Shown: positions 6,817 to 15,655 of the stretch, piece by piece
Layout of the letters: each line of letters starts with the position of its first letter
Numbering within the stretch: position 1 is the first letter of the stretch
Notes under the pieces: generated by a model
The model's database searches: none
Told to the model about the DNA's origin: nothing
What the model saw: only the letters and a program-made list of their open reading frames with translations
Translations under genes and position numbers: made by a program
Assembly: GCA_963803735.1 (NCBI GenBank)
Contig: CAWDNV010000010.1
Coordinates: 248,001-312,000 of the forward strand
Direction: 5' to 3'
Length of the DNA: 64,000 bases
DNA from: Palsa-189 sp963803735
Lineage (GTDB): Bacteria > Acidobacteriota > Terriglobia > Acidiferrales > UBA7541

Positions 6817-8703
6817 GTGAGCGAAGCACGGGACAACTCTGCAGTTAAGGTCGAAAGCGCCTTCCAAAACCGGGCGGATGCCCAACTTGCCTTCCGCTCC
6901 GGGCGGAGTAGCGCGGGCTTCTGGAGCCTTGTGGTTACGCAGTTCCAGGGAGCCTTCAACGATAACGCGCTGAAATTTCTGGTGATCTATCTGGTGGTGG
7001 AAATGAGCCTGCCCTTGCGCGAGCGTGATTGGCTGGTGCTCGTGGTAGGCGCGCTTTTCGCTCTGCCTTTCATTCTGTTTTCTATGACGGGTGGATTCCT
7101 GGCGGACCGCTTCAGCAAGCGGTCGGTGACCATTGGGACGAAATGGATGGAGCTTGCGGTGATGTTATTTGCGCTCGTGGCGCTGGCGCGAGGAAACCTG
7201 AAGCTTGAAGCCGCCGGTGTATTTTTGCTGAGTTCGCAGGCGGCGATCTTTGGTCCCTCCAAGTACGGGTTGCTGCCCGAACTGCTGCCGGAAAAGGATC
7301 TTTCCTGGGGCAACGGCGTGGTCGAGTTAGGAACTTTCTTAGCGGCGATTTCAGCTACCGTGGCCAGCGGATATCTTGCTTTTTACTTTCGAGGACACCA
7401 GGAAAGGTCCGGAATAGCCCTGTTGGCCTGCACGCTGCTCGGGCTGGCGGCGAGCTTCGGCATTTCGCGGGTTCCGGCGGCAAATCTGGCACGCAAATTC
7501 AACAGCAATCCGCTGGGCGATCTGGGGGAACAGATCCGCGTGATCCGTAGTGATCGCGTGCTGTGCTGGGCCGTGGTGGGCAATTTCTATCTGTGGTTCT
7601 TGGCGGCGCTGCTGCAATTCACGATCGTGATTTATGGGCACGACATTCTGAGGATCGACGAGCGACACATCAGCTATTTACAGGCGGCGGTGGCCATCGG
7701 CATCGGATTGGGGAGTTTGGTAACGGGCTATCTTTCCGATGCAAAGATCGAGTATGGGCTGATCCCGGTGGGCGCGTTGGGCATGACCGTTTTCGGCTTT
7801 CTCTCCGCTTTGCATGGTATCTCGCTCGAGCGCGCGGCGGTTTATCTTGGCTTGGTGGGATTCTTCGGCGGCTTCTACGCGGTCCCGCTGAATGCACTCA
7901 TCCAGCACCGGCCCGATCCGGCGCGCAAGGGCGGAATCATCGCCGCCGCGAACCTCATCTCGTTTGTTGGAGTTTTTGCCGCGGCGGGTGTCTACTTCGC
8001 ATTGGCAGAGGGACTGCGGCTGCATGCGGACCAAATCTTTTTTGCGGGCGCCTGCATGACGCTGGCGGCGACGTTTTATGCCGTTGTTTTCCTGCCGGAT
8101 TCGGTTTTGCGCCTGGCCCTTTGGATTCTGACGCATAGCGTCTATCGCATTCGCGTGGAAGGCCGTGACAATATTCCCGAACGCGGGGGCGCGCTCTTCG
8201 TCGTGAACGATCTGACCCTGCTCGATGCGATTTTTCTCGCCGCAGCGACGGACCGGCCGATCCGATTCGTGGCGGATGCGAAGCCCTTCGCGCACACCGC
8301 GCCGCTGATCTGCAGGGCATTGCGAATCACGCATGTAACAGAAGGCAATTGGGCCGACGGATTTTCGCGGGCTGTCTCGACCGCGTTCGCTTCTGACGAA
8401 ATAGTATGCCTGGCTGGAGAATGCGCGCGAGCGCCGTCAGAAGCTCCGGAGTTGCGAGATGGGTTAGAAGGATACCTGAGGGAGACTGGCGCGACCGTCG
8501 TTGTGGTTAGTGTAAGTGGCGCGGAGAACGGTCTCTTACGGAGCGAAGATGGACGCCTTCGTCTTACGGCATTGCATCCACGCGGTCAGGTGAGAATCAA
8601 ATTTTGCGCTCCGACACTCTCGCTTGAGAATTTCGCCTTGGCCGAAGCTCTCCGTTTGTCGAAATCGAGGCCGGCGCTTGGATTCTCGCCCTCCTCACGT
8701 TAG
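6817..8703 (+). CDS. LplT-like MFS transporter fused to a degenerate PlsC-type acyltransferase domain
   Basis: 628 residues, GTG start. Residues about 30-430 form a 12-helix major facilitator with the lysophospholipid-flippase-like start (FQGAFNDNALKFLVIYL) and the loop GGFLADRFSKRS. Residues about 435-620 align with 1-acylglycerol-3-phosphate acyltransferases (RIRVEGRDNIPERGGALFVV). The HxxxxD catalytic motif reads DLTLLD, so the His is replaced, and the FPEGTRS block is also lost (LAGECARAPS). In enterobacteria LplT and Aas flip and re-acylate lysophospholipids. Here transport is plausible but acyl transfer is doubtful. It is convergent with mlaD, overlapping its stop by 4 bases. Confidence 0.75.
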   Translation: MSEARDNSAVKVESAFQNRADAQLAFRSGRSSAGFWSLVVTQFQGAFNDNALKFLVIYLVVEMSLPLRERDWLVLVVGALFALPFILFSMTGGFLADRFSKRSVTIGTKWMELAVMLFALVALARGNLKLEAAGVFLLSSQAAIFGPSKYGLLPELLPEKDLSWGNGVVELGTFLAAISATVASGYLAFYFRGHQERSGIALLACTLLGLAASFGISRVPAANLARKFNSNPLGDLGEQIRVIRSDRVLCWAVVGNFYLWFLAALLQFTIVIYGHDILRIDERHISYLQAAVAIGIGLGSLVTGYLSDAKIEYGLIPVGALGMTVFGFLSALHGISLERAAVYLGLVGFFGGFYAVPLNALIQHRPDPARKGGIIAAANLISFVGVFAAAGVYFALAEGLRLHADQIFFAGACMTLAATFYAVVFLPDSVLRLALWILTHSVYRIRVEGRDNIPERGGALFVVNDLTLLDAIFLAAATDRPIRFVADAKPFAHTAPLICRALRITHVTEGNWADGFSRAVSTAFASDEIVCLAGECARAPSEAPELRDGLEGYLRETGATVVVVSVSGAENGLLRSEDGRLRLTALHPRGQVRIKFCAPTLSLENFALAEALRLSKSRPALGFSPSSR

Positions 8704-9785
8704 AAGAGCGAAAACTTCACCTTCAAGTATTTCGAGGGATTCTGCCGAAATTCGTTAAGGAGTAGGCGCAAATCGCCAGCCACTCCGGTCATATTGTCGT
8801 AAAACTGCGGATCGTCGAAGAATTTGCCCGCAGTGCTGTCCTTGGAGTTCAAATTGGCCGTGGCATTGCTCAAATTTTGGCCAGTCTGGCGCCACGTAGC
8901 AAAAAGCGAATCATCAGTGGCCAGTTTGCCTAGCGTGCCCCGGCCGGCATGCACGTCGGAGAGCAGGGCATTGCCACCATTCAGAAATTGAAGCGCACTG
9001 TCATGGACGCTTGGATCGTAAATGAATTTGCCGAGAGAACCTTTCTGTTGTTCGATAGCGTTCATCACGTTCTCGAGACGTCCTGCGGAGCTGTTGAATT
9101 TTGCGTAGAGTTCGTCGGAAGCTACTAACTTGCCCAGCGTGCCCTGACCTTGCTGCACGGAAGCGGTGACCTGATCGATGCGCGAGAGGACGGTATTGAT
9201 GTGGTTGTAAGCTGTTTCGTCGGTGATCAGTTTCCCGAGGGTGCCTTGCCCTTTCTTAAGCGCTCCGACGATGTCGTTGACCTGCGTGGACAGCGCCGAG
9301 AGGTTCTGCATCAAGTCCGCGCCACGCTCGACGATTTCTTTCATGGCCCGTTCTTCGCGGCCGGGTATCTCCTGCCCATCCCGAAGCACCATGCCCGTAT
9401 AGCCTCGCTGAAGCGTCACCACGCGATTTCCAAGGAAGCCTTCGGTGACCAGGGTGGCGTAGGAGTCCGTGCGTATATCGTCCTGGAAATTGCGGCTGAT
9501 CCGCATGACGACTTCCACGTTGCGGTTCGGCGCGGGCGGCTGGCCGGGAGTGATGGGGGTGATGGCGATGGAATCGACGTTGCCGACCTCGACGCCATTA
9601 ATCGCCACGGGCGCTCCGATGGCCAGACCGTCAACTTCCGGCAGGTACGTAACAAGACGGTACTTGGGGCCCAAAGCTCCGGTGCCCGTGACGTAGAAAA
9701 TGCCAATGACGACGAGTACGATGCCGGCGAGCACAAAAAGTCCCACGCGCAGCTCGGTCCAGGTGAGTTGCTTGCGTTGCGGCAT
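8700..9785 (-). CDS. mlaD: MlaD-family (MCE) lipid-binding protein
   Basis: 361 residues. One N-terminal transmembrane helix (residues 14-33, VGLFVLAGIVLVVIGIFYV) is followed by an MCE domain (about 40-125: YLPEVDGLAIGAPVAINGVE, then VVMRISRNF and GNRVVTL). The C-terminal half is helical and carries five copies of a G-T/S-LGK motif, about 36 residues apart, from residue 180 to 325. MCE proteins form hexameric rings that move phospholipids or other lipids across the periplasm with an MlaE permease and MlaF ATPase. mlaF lies 28 bp upstream on the same strand, while mlaE is 3.6 kb away. Confidence 0.88.
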   Translation of the reverse strand: MPQRKQLTWTELRVGLFVLAGIVLVVIGIFYVTGTGALGPKYRLVTYLPEVDGLAIGAPVAINGVEVGNVDSIAITPITPGQPPAPNRNVEVVMRISRNFQDDIRTDSYATLVTEGFLGNRVVTLQRGYTGMVLRDGQEIPGREERAMKEIVERGADLMQNLSALSTQVNDIVGALKKGQGTLGKLITDETAYNHINTVLSRIDQVTASVQQGQGTLGKLVASDELYAKFNSSAGRLENVMNAIEQQKGSLGKFIYDPSVHDSALQFLNGGNALLSDVHAGRGTLGKLATDDSLFATWRQTGQNLSNATANLNSKDSTAGKFFDDPQFYDNMTGVAGDLRLLLNEFRQNPSKYLKVKFSLF

Positions 9786-9813
9786 TTCAAGCCTCCTGTT
9801 GGTTCTTAATGCA

Positions 9814-10644
9814 TTAGCTCCGCGCCTCGACCAAAAACTGCCTCAGGTAGGCGTCGGGTGATTCGAGCACGGCTTGTGGTCCGCCCTCGAAATAAACTTT
9901 GCCGTCTCGTAAAAACAAAAAAGTGGTGGAGGGCTGACCATTGCGCGCTGCGAGCTCCGGCAGATCGGCTTTGATTACCCGATTCTGAGCCGGGTCGAAG
10001 CGATAATTAGCCAGCGCGAAAGCATCCTGAAGGCGATGAGTAGCCATGAGCGAAGTTACTCCCTGCGTATCCCGCAGGCGTAGGATCAGAATAATAATAG
10101 TTTGCGAAGTAATGGGATCGAGGCCCGCCGTTGGCGAATCGTACAGCACAACAGGAGGTCGGCTTACGAACGCACGCGCAATGGATACGCGCCTCCTCAT
10201 GCCGCCAGAAAGCTCGTCTGGAAGTTTGTCGATGGCATCTTCCATCTCCACGAAACTCAGGGCTTCGCGAACCCGTGCATCGGCTTCCTGCGGATCGACG
10301 CCCTCTTCGTTGAGCCGATAGGCGACATTATCGGCGACGGTCATGGAATCGAAGAGCGCGCCTTCCTGAAAGACAAATCCGATTTCGCGGCGGAATGGGA
10401 GCAGTTCAGTTTCGGTCATCGCGCCAAGATCGTGTCCGAGTACGCGCACGTGTCCGGCGCTTGGTTTGAGTAGGCCAGCGGCCAACTTAAGAATGAGCGT
10501 TTTACCGGTTCCGGTCTCGCCGACAAGCACTTTCGTTTCGCGAGGCTGAACCTGGAAGGAGACGCCACGGAGGATATCGCCCTCGGCGAAGCCAAGGTGA
10601 ACGTCCTCAAAAGAAATGACGGGCTCGCTCGAGGCGGCGTTCAT
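9814..10644 (-). CDS. mlaF: MlaF-type ABC transporter ATP-binding protein
   Basis: 276 residues. Walker A is GETGTGKT (about residues 42-49), the Q-loop is in VFQEGALFD, the signature is LSGGMRRR and the switch His is in MATHRLQD. Walker B reads VVLYDSPTAGLDP, so the catalytic Glu usually found after the Asp is Ser. The protein would energise MlaE/MlaD lipid transport at the inner membrane. It is cotranscribed with mlaD. A DUF4139 gene lies 80 bp upstream on the same strand, so it may share that transcript. Confidence 0.85.
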   Translation of the reverse strand: MNAASSEPVISFEDVHLGFAEGDILRGVSFQVQPRETKVLVGETGTGKTLILKLAAGLLKPSAGHVRVLGHDLGAMTETELLPFRREIGFVFQEGALFDSMTVADNVAYRLNEEGVDPQEADARVREALSFVEMEDAIDKLPDELSGGMRRRVSIARAFVSRPPVVLYDSPTAGLDPITSQTIIILILRLRDTQGVTSLMATHRLQDAFALANYRFDPAQNRVIKADLPELAARNGQPSTTFLFLRDGKVYFEGGPQAVLESPDAYLRQFLVEARS

Positions 10645-10724
10645 CCGGGAACGTGGCTAAGCGGCCTCGCCAGCACACGTCTCTTTCATTATAGGGGCTA
10701 CTGTGGCCGGAAGAGTAGCCGCTT

Positions 10725-12266
10725 CTACCAGGAGTAATGGACCTGGTAGGACACAACCTTTTCGCCATTGGCAGGGATTTGCACCGTGAACGCAACCGTT
10801 TGGCTATCCACCTTATTGAATGGGTCCGAGAACCTGATGATGTCCCAGTTGGACCATCGGTACAAATGCTCGACAATCCGCACTTCCGCGGCCGTCGTCT
10901 TGTGGTTCCGAACCTTCATCTCGAAGCTCTCGTCCACTGACCGCCCTCGGGAGTCCAGCCTGTAATCCACGCGGTGGCGCTCTCCCGTAATATCGAAGGC
11001 ATTGCCCGTGTAGAGGCGGATCAATTCATCTTTCGGCGTGTGGTCGATTTCATTCTCGCCCGTGAATTCGAGCTGGCCGCCTTCATCGCGGCGATAGAAT
11101 CGTAGTCTGCCCTTCGGCAGTGGCATCCCCAGATGATTGTCGCTGCTGTTGTTGAACTCCTGCATGACCCAAACTTTTGGATTTGACTGCATACCAAAGG
11201 CTTCCTGGGTGCGAATGTTCTCCATCGGCCAATTCCGGTAATTCGCGTCCATTTGCCAGCCGTCGTAGACATATACGGTTTTGGACTTGATGCCGTAGGC
11301 CCGTACAAATTCCACCTGCTTGGTTTCGCGGTCATAGAGTGTCGTGGGACGTTCGAGCGTGTAAAGGTGATATTCGTCGAATGATTTTTCGGTCACCTGC
11401 GGCCCCTGTTGGTTCGCCACTGACGCTGCGACGGCTTCCCTCAACGCATAGGGTTGACCTGCCTGAATCTTGTTTACGTCTCCTGCCATCAACTTGATCC
11501 GCGCATCCCGAAATGTCTTCCCCGTTTGATTATCCAGCGTCACCCAGCCTGCGAGATCCAGATCTGTTCCTTTTGCGGGCGCCACCACGTTATAACTCGC
11601 CTCCCAATTCATGCCGCCGGTGACGTAACTCAGTTCGGCCGACGCTTTCCCCGCTTTGTCGGTGTCCAATTCCCACGAGAGCGTCGGCTTCAAAATCGTA
11701 TCGTCTGCGAGCGCAGGGAATATGGGTAGCCCGGGCAAATTGAATTGCAGTTTCCCGTTCACTTCAATCACGGGCTGTCCGGCGCCTTGCTGTACGAATG
11801 CCGCTTGCTGGTAGTAATACCTTTGGTTATACGTCGTCGTTGCGTGCGGCACAAAACCGCTGCGGATAATTTTGCCCTGCACAATGGTTTTGTCGGGTGC
11901 CACAAAATCAATCGTTTTGCCTTCGTACAAAGACAAGAGCAATTGTTCGGAGACGGGATCGTTGCGATAGTTCTGTTCGAGGATTGTTAATCGACGTGCT
12001 TCGTCAAGCGATCTTAGAAAAACCGAATCAGGTTCGACGTGCGCGGTGATGTCGGTTACTTCTATGTGATTTTGTCCCGGCTTCAAATCCAGCGCGAGTC
12101 CCTGCCTCACGACTGCGAATTGCTGGTTGTAGATCGTCAGCGCGGTCGCGCTTGCTGCGTCGTTTTTTCCCGAATCCTTGCTTTGCGCTGCCACATGGAA
12201 GCCGATTACTAGCAGCAAGGCCGACACACACAGCAAGATTCCGAAGTTCCGCATGCTCTTGTTCAT
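10725..12266 (-). CDS. DUF4139-domain secreted protein
   Basis: 513 residues from MNKSMRNFG. The signal peptide is residues 1-27 (ILLCVSALLLVIGFHVAA), with a mature start near QSKDSG. It is mostly beta-structured. An N-terminal DUF4140-like part (TALTIYNQQFAVVRQGLALD, EVTDITAHVEPDSVFLRSL) is followed by a long DUF4139 part ending in PANGEKVVSYQVHYSW, the typical C-terminal strand of the family. No enzymatic function is established for the family. It is inserted, with the next gene, between mlaF and mlaE, all on the minus strand. A frame extending to 12296 precedes the signal peptide and is not used. Confidence 0.75.
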   Translation of the reverse strand: MNKSMRNFGILLCVSALLLVIGFHVAAQSKDSGKNDAASATALTIYNQQFAVVRQGLALDLKPGQNHIEVTDITAHVEPDSVFLRSLDEARRLTILEQNYRNDPVSEQLLLSLYEGKTIDFVAPDKTIVQGKIIRSGFVPHATTTYNQRYYYQQAAFVQQGAGQPVIEVNGKLQFNLPGLPIFPALADDTILKPTLSWELDTDKAGKASAELSYVTGGMNWEASYNVVAPAKGTDLDLAGWVTLDNQTGKTFRDARIKLMAGDVNKIQAGQPYALREAVAASVANQQGPQVTEKSFDEYHLYTLERPTTLYDRETKQVEFVRAYGIKSKTVYVYDGWQMDANYRNWPMENIRTQEAFGMQSNPKVWVMQEFNNSSDNHLGMPLPKGRLRFYRRDEGGQLEFTGENEIDHTPKDELIRLYTGNAFDITGERHRVDYRLDSRGRSVDESFEMKVRNHKTTAAEVRIVEHLYRWSNWDIIRFSDPFNKVDSQTVAFTVQIPANGEKVVSYQVHYSW

Positions 12267-12523
12267 GATCTCCCTCCTGACGGCAATGCCAACCACCTCT
12301 GCAACGCCCCTCTAAACGCTAGATGTATTCATTCTGAACGGCGTTGTTCGTGGGGAAGGGGAAAGCTCGTCCGGGCGTTCCCATTGAGTACTGAACGTCA
12401 CAACCGTACGCGGACCAAAATGGATATTGCCCGAGCGGTTTTCTGCCCGGGCCATTCCGGTGCGACGAGAACCGGGATGGTCGCCGGTCGCAAGAAAATA
12501 TCGAGGGATCGTCTTCTGGTGCT

Positions 12524-13363
12524 TTACTGAGGCCTGGTTTTCAGGTCGAAATCGATGATGTGATCTTCATCTCGCTCGACGCAAGGGGCATTTTCCACGA
12601 TCAGGTCTTTTGTGGCTTTGGCGATTCGTGGGTTCATTGTCCAAGTCCTGGTGAAGATATTCGGATCCTCCACCGTCGCTTGATAACGAATGCTATCTCC
12701 TTCTCGTGTGATGCGTTCGACTACATGCAGTGAGGTACTGTGGAACCATCCGTCGATCCCCAGCCACGTGTCGTCGTTGAAGCTGGTTGAGTCTACGACC
12801 AGGGTATCTCCCTCCCAGTGTCCGATGGAATCTCCGTAGTAGCTGGGGTCTGCCTCAGTGTCGTGCGGCCGGCCATCCGTAGGGACCAGGCGAAACGTGT
12901 TGCCGGAGATCACCTGGTAGAGGAATACGATGGGCATTCCGGGCGCTTGAATGATAGCGTGCGGTGGACCGATGCGCGGAACACCGCCGGGCTTGCAGAA
13001 GAAGGCCGGGTCTGATTTGCTTTCGTTCCGTGCCAGTTCCTTGACCTTGTCGATCAGTTCGGGCTTGTACGGAGGTTGATTGGGGTCCGCCAGCCGCGCT
13101 CGAGCGCCGTTGTCGCCTCGCCTGAAGCTCGGGTCGGGAGCCCCGAAACCACCCACGGGCGTATCCGGTCCGGTGCCGCTCGCCCAAAATCCGTTGAGGT
13201 CGGGATGGCCGTCGGCAAGCCGCTTTATCGGCTGGGCGGACGTCGCGTCTCCGTTCGCCTTCTGTGCGGCGGGAGCGAGTTTCTCCTGGCCTGCCGCCGC
13301 GATAAAAGCGGCGCAAAAGATCGCGAATACTGCCAGTGTTGTCAGCCTTCGAACTTGTCTCAT
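12524..13363 (-). CDS. secreted 'GHPDLNGFW' family protein, paralogue 1
   Basis: 279 residues from MRQVRRLTT. It has a signal peptide (LAVFAIFCAAFIAAA) and then LADGHPDLNGFWASGTGPD. Conserved blocks shared with the paralogues are GGVPRIGPPHAII, PTDGRPHDTEADPSYYGDS, GHWEGDTLVVDSTSF, TWLGIDGWFHSTSLHVVERI and VEDPNIFTRTW. The family is abundant in Acidobacteria-type genomes and, to my knowledge, has no established function. It is all-beta and probably periplasmic. It sits between the DUF4139 gene and mlaE. Unlike the other two complete copies, no DUF6152 gene is next to it. Confidence 0.65.
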   Translation of the reverse strand: MRQVRRLTTLAVFAIFCAAFIAAAGQEKLAPAAQKANGDATSAQPIKRLADGHPDLNGFWASGTGPDTPVGGFGAPDPSFRRGDNGARARLADPNQPPYKPELIDKVKELARNESKSDPAFFCKPGGVPRIGPPHAIIQAPGMPIVFLYQVISGNTFRLVPTDGRPHDTEADPSYYGDSIGHWEGDTLVVDSTSFNDDTWLGIDGWFHSTSLHVVERITREGDSIRYQATVEDPNIFTRTWTMNPRIAKATKDLIVENAPCVERDEDHIIDFDLKTRPQ

Positions 13364-13432
13364 CGCCGCTCCTCTGATTCGAATTTGGTGGTGAAGGGAC
13401 TCGGGTTCTACTTTGCGCCTGGACACGTATGG

Positions 13433-14257
13433 TTACAAAGCTTTGCCGGCCAGGAAGAGCGCCAGCTTGGTGAGGAAGAAGTCGGAGATCAGAATCGCCA
13501 CCGAAGAGGTGACCACAGCCTGAGTTGTGGCACGACCGACGCCTTGCGTTCCACCGCGTACGGTCAATCCCTTGTAGCAACCGATAGTAGCCAGCAGAAA
13601 CGCAAACATGACCGGCTTGGCCATCCCTTGCATCAGGTCCGAAAATTCCAACGCGTTCAGAGCGCGTGTCCAGAATTCCACCGCGCCGATGCGCAGGGTA
13701 AAGTAGGAAACGATGAAACCGCCCGTCAATCCGACGAAATCGGCCATGGCCGTGAGCAACGGCAGCACAAAAATGGTAGCGAGCACACGGGGAGCCACGA
13801 GTTTGCGATTCGGATCCGTGCCCATGGCGCGCATGGCATCCACCTGCTCGGTGACCAGCATGGAACCGAGTTCTGAAGCCATGCCGGAGGCGTTCCGGCC
13901 GGCCACAAGCAGGCCCGTAATCGCAGGCCCCAACTCGCGCACCAGTGCGAGCGACACGATGTCGCCGGTGAGCGCGGTCTCCCCGAAGCGCTCGAATTGC
14001 GACGCCGTTTGCAGCACCATGACGGCGCCGATGAAAGCTCCGGTCAGCAAGACAATCGGCAGCGAGCCGATGCCGATGATGTCCATCTGCTGCAAAAGAT
14101 CGCTTATGTAATGGGGCGGGCTGAACAGACTGCCGATGGCGCGAGCGGAGAAATAAGTGTACTCCTGGAGGACCTGTACCTGGCGTTTGAAAGGCTCGAT
14201 CAAAATGGCGAGGGCGGAAGTCTCTTCTCCCTCTATCCACTTTGGTTCAGTCGCCAT
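13433..14257 (-). CDS. mlaE: MlaE-type ABC transporter permease
   Basis: 274 residues, the standard MlaE length. The conserved signature is present: LTGAFIGAVMVLQTASQFERFG, ALVRELGPAITGLLVAGRNASG and SMLVTEQVDAMRAMGTDPNRKLVAPR. Several hydrophobic helices follow, and the C-terminal GVGRATTQAVVTSSVAILISD is also typical. It forms the inner-membrane channel of the MCE lipid transporter. It is the 5' gene of the minus-strand series, but two unrelated genes separate it from mlaF and mlaD, an unusual arrangement. It is divergent from aroC with a 195-bp gap. Confidence 0.9.
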   Translation of the reverse strand: MATEPKWIEGEETSALAILIEPFKRQVQVLQEYTYFSARAIGSLFSPPHYISDLLQQMDIIGIGSLPIVLLTGAFIGAVMVLQTASQFERFGETALTGDIVSLALVRELGPAITGLLVAGRNASGMASELGSMLVTEQVDAMRAMGTDPNRKLVAPRVLATIFVLPLLTAMADFVGLTGGFIVSYFTLRIGAVEFWTRALNALEFSDLMQGMAKPVMFAFLLATIGCYKGLTVRGGTQGVGRATTQAVVTSSVAILISDFFLTKLALFLAGKAL

Positions 14258-14346
14258 TGCGCCTCAGTGCCGACATTACTATGTGGCAAGCGTAACGTTC
14301 GGTGCGAGGAAGCGTCAAGGAGCGGTTCGGTTTCTGGCGCATTCCC

Positions 14347-14375
14347 TTTACGCTCTTGGCGCGCTCCGTTAGAAT
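14347..14375 (+). promoter_or_regulatory. promoter of the aroC-def-fmt-rsmB series
   Basis: TTTACG (14347-14352, 4 of 6 bases of TTGACA), a 17-bp spacer and TAGAAT (14370-14375, 5 of 6). The predicted transcript start near 14382 gives a leader of about 70 nt before the aroC ATG. Confidence 0.5.
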
Positions 14376-14452
14376 GCCCAATTTCCTGCCGCCCCGCGCG
14401 ACGGAGCGCAGACGTGCCGCGGAATCTTTTTTCCGCAAACTGACAAAGCTGA

Positions 14453-15625
14453 ATGCTGCAATTCGCCACTGCCGGAGAGTCGCACGGGCAGGCGCTGATC
14501 GCCTGGATCTCCGGCTTTCCCGCCGGCCTGCGCATCGATCTGGAATTCGTCAATTCCGAACTTCACCGGCGCCAACTGGGCTATGGGCGCGGCGGAAGGC
14601 AGAAGATTGAGAAAGATCGGGCTGAGGCGCTCGCGGGCGTGCGCCACGGGCAAACAATCGGCGCTCCGATCGCCCTACGTATTGAGAATCGGGACTGGGC
14701 CAACTGGGAACGGGCCATGGCCGTGGAGGATCGCGAGGAGGATCGGCAATCCCGCCGGCCTTTGACGGCGCCTCGCCCGGGCCATGCGGACCTGGCGGGC
14801 GCGACCAAATTCAACCTGCATGATGCGCGCTACATTCTGGAGCGCGCATCCGCCCGAGAGACCGCGGCCCGAGTGGCCATCGGCTCATTGGCCAAGCTGT
14901 TTCTGCGCGAATTCGGCTGCGAGATCCTGAGCCATGTAGTGCAAGTTGGGCATGTGCGTCTGGAGCGGCAGGCGGAATGGAAGGAGATTCAAGCCGTCTG
15001 TGCGAATCTCGATTCGCCACTCCGCTGCGTGGATGCCGGCACGGAATCGCGCATGAAGCAGGAGGTCGATCACGTACTGCGCGCCGGAGATTCCGTAGGT
15101 GGCATCTTCGAAGTTGTAGCTCACGGAGCGCCGCCGGGACTCGGGAGCCATGCCCAGTGGGACGCGAAACTCGATGGACAACTGGCGCGGGCGATTATGT
15201 CGATTCAGGCGGTCAAAGCCGTCGAGATCGGGGCCGGAGTAATGGCCGCTGGTTCGTACGGCAGCGAAGTACAAGACGAGATTACTTATGACGTTAAGGT
15301 ACGGCGGTTCAAGCGCCCCAGCAACCGCGCCGGTGGCCTCGAAGGCGGCATCACCAACGGCGAAGACGTGGTTGTGCGCGGCTACCTGAAACCGATTTCG
15401 ACTCTGCGCCGCGCGCTGGGAACGGCCGATCTGGTCACCAAGGAATCCGTACAAGCGGCTTACGAACGCTCCGATGTGTGCGTCGTGCCCGCGGGCGGAA
15501 TAGCCGGAGAAGCCATGACCGCGCTGGTGTTGGCAGGGGCCTTCCTCGAAAAGTTCGGCGGCGATTCAGTGGGAGAAACGCGGCGCAATTTCGAAGGTTA
15601 TATGCGGCAGCTCGATTCGTTCTGA
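14453..15625 (+). CDS. aroC: chorismate synthase
   Basis: 390 residues, in the family range. It converts 5-enolpyruvylshikimate-3-phosphate to chorismate using reduced FMN, the last common step of aromatic amino-acid synthesis. The three family signatures are visible: N-terminal TAGESHGQALIAWISGFPAG, the central RASARETAARVAIG and the C-terminal SDVCVVPAGGIAGEAMTALVLA. The start ATG is immediate and gives the canonical N-terminus. It begins a plus-strand run, with def only 30 bp downstream. Confidence 0.96.
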   Translation: MLQFATAGESHGQALIAWISGFPAGLRIDLEFVNSELHRRQLGYGRGGRQKIEKDRAEALAGVRHGQTIGAPIALRIENRDWANWERAMAVEDREEDRQSRRPLTAPRPGHADLAGATKFNLHDARYILERASARETAARVAIGSLAKLFLREFGCEILSHVVQVGHVRLERQAEWKEIQAVCANLDSPLRCVDAGTESRMKQEVDHVLRAGDSVGGIFEVVAHGAPPGLGSHAQWDAKLDGQLARAIMSIQAVKAVEIGAGVMAAGSYGSEVQDEITYDVKVRRFKRPSNRAGGLEGGITNGEDVVVRGYLKPISTLRRALGTADLVTKESVQAAYERSDVCVVPAGGIAGEAMTALVLAGAFLEKFGGDSVGETRRNFEGYMRQLDSF

Positions 15626-15655
15626 GCAGCGGCGGAAAATCCAGGGACATTGGCA

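Noticed and set aside
12855..14240. 461-codon minus-strand frame across mlaE and the PDLNGFW gene
   Set aside because: Arg/His-rich composition, and it overlaps two genes with clear motifs in another frame.
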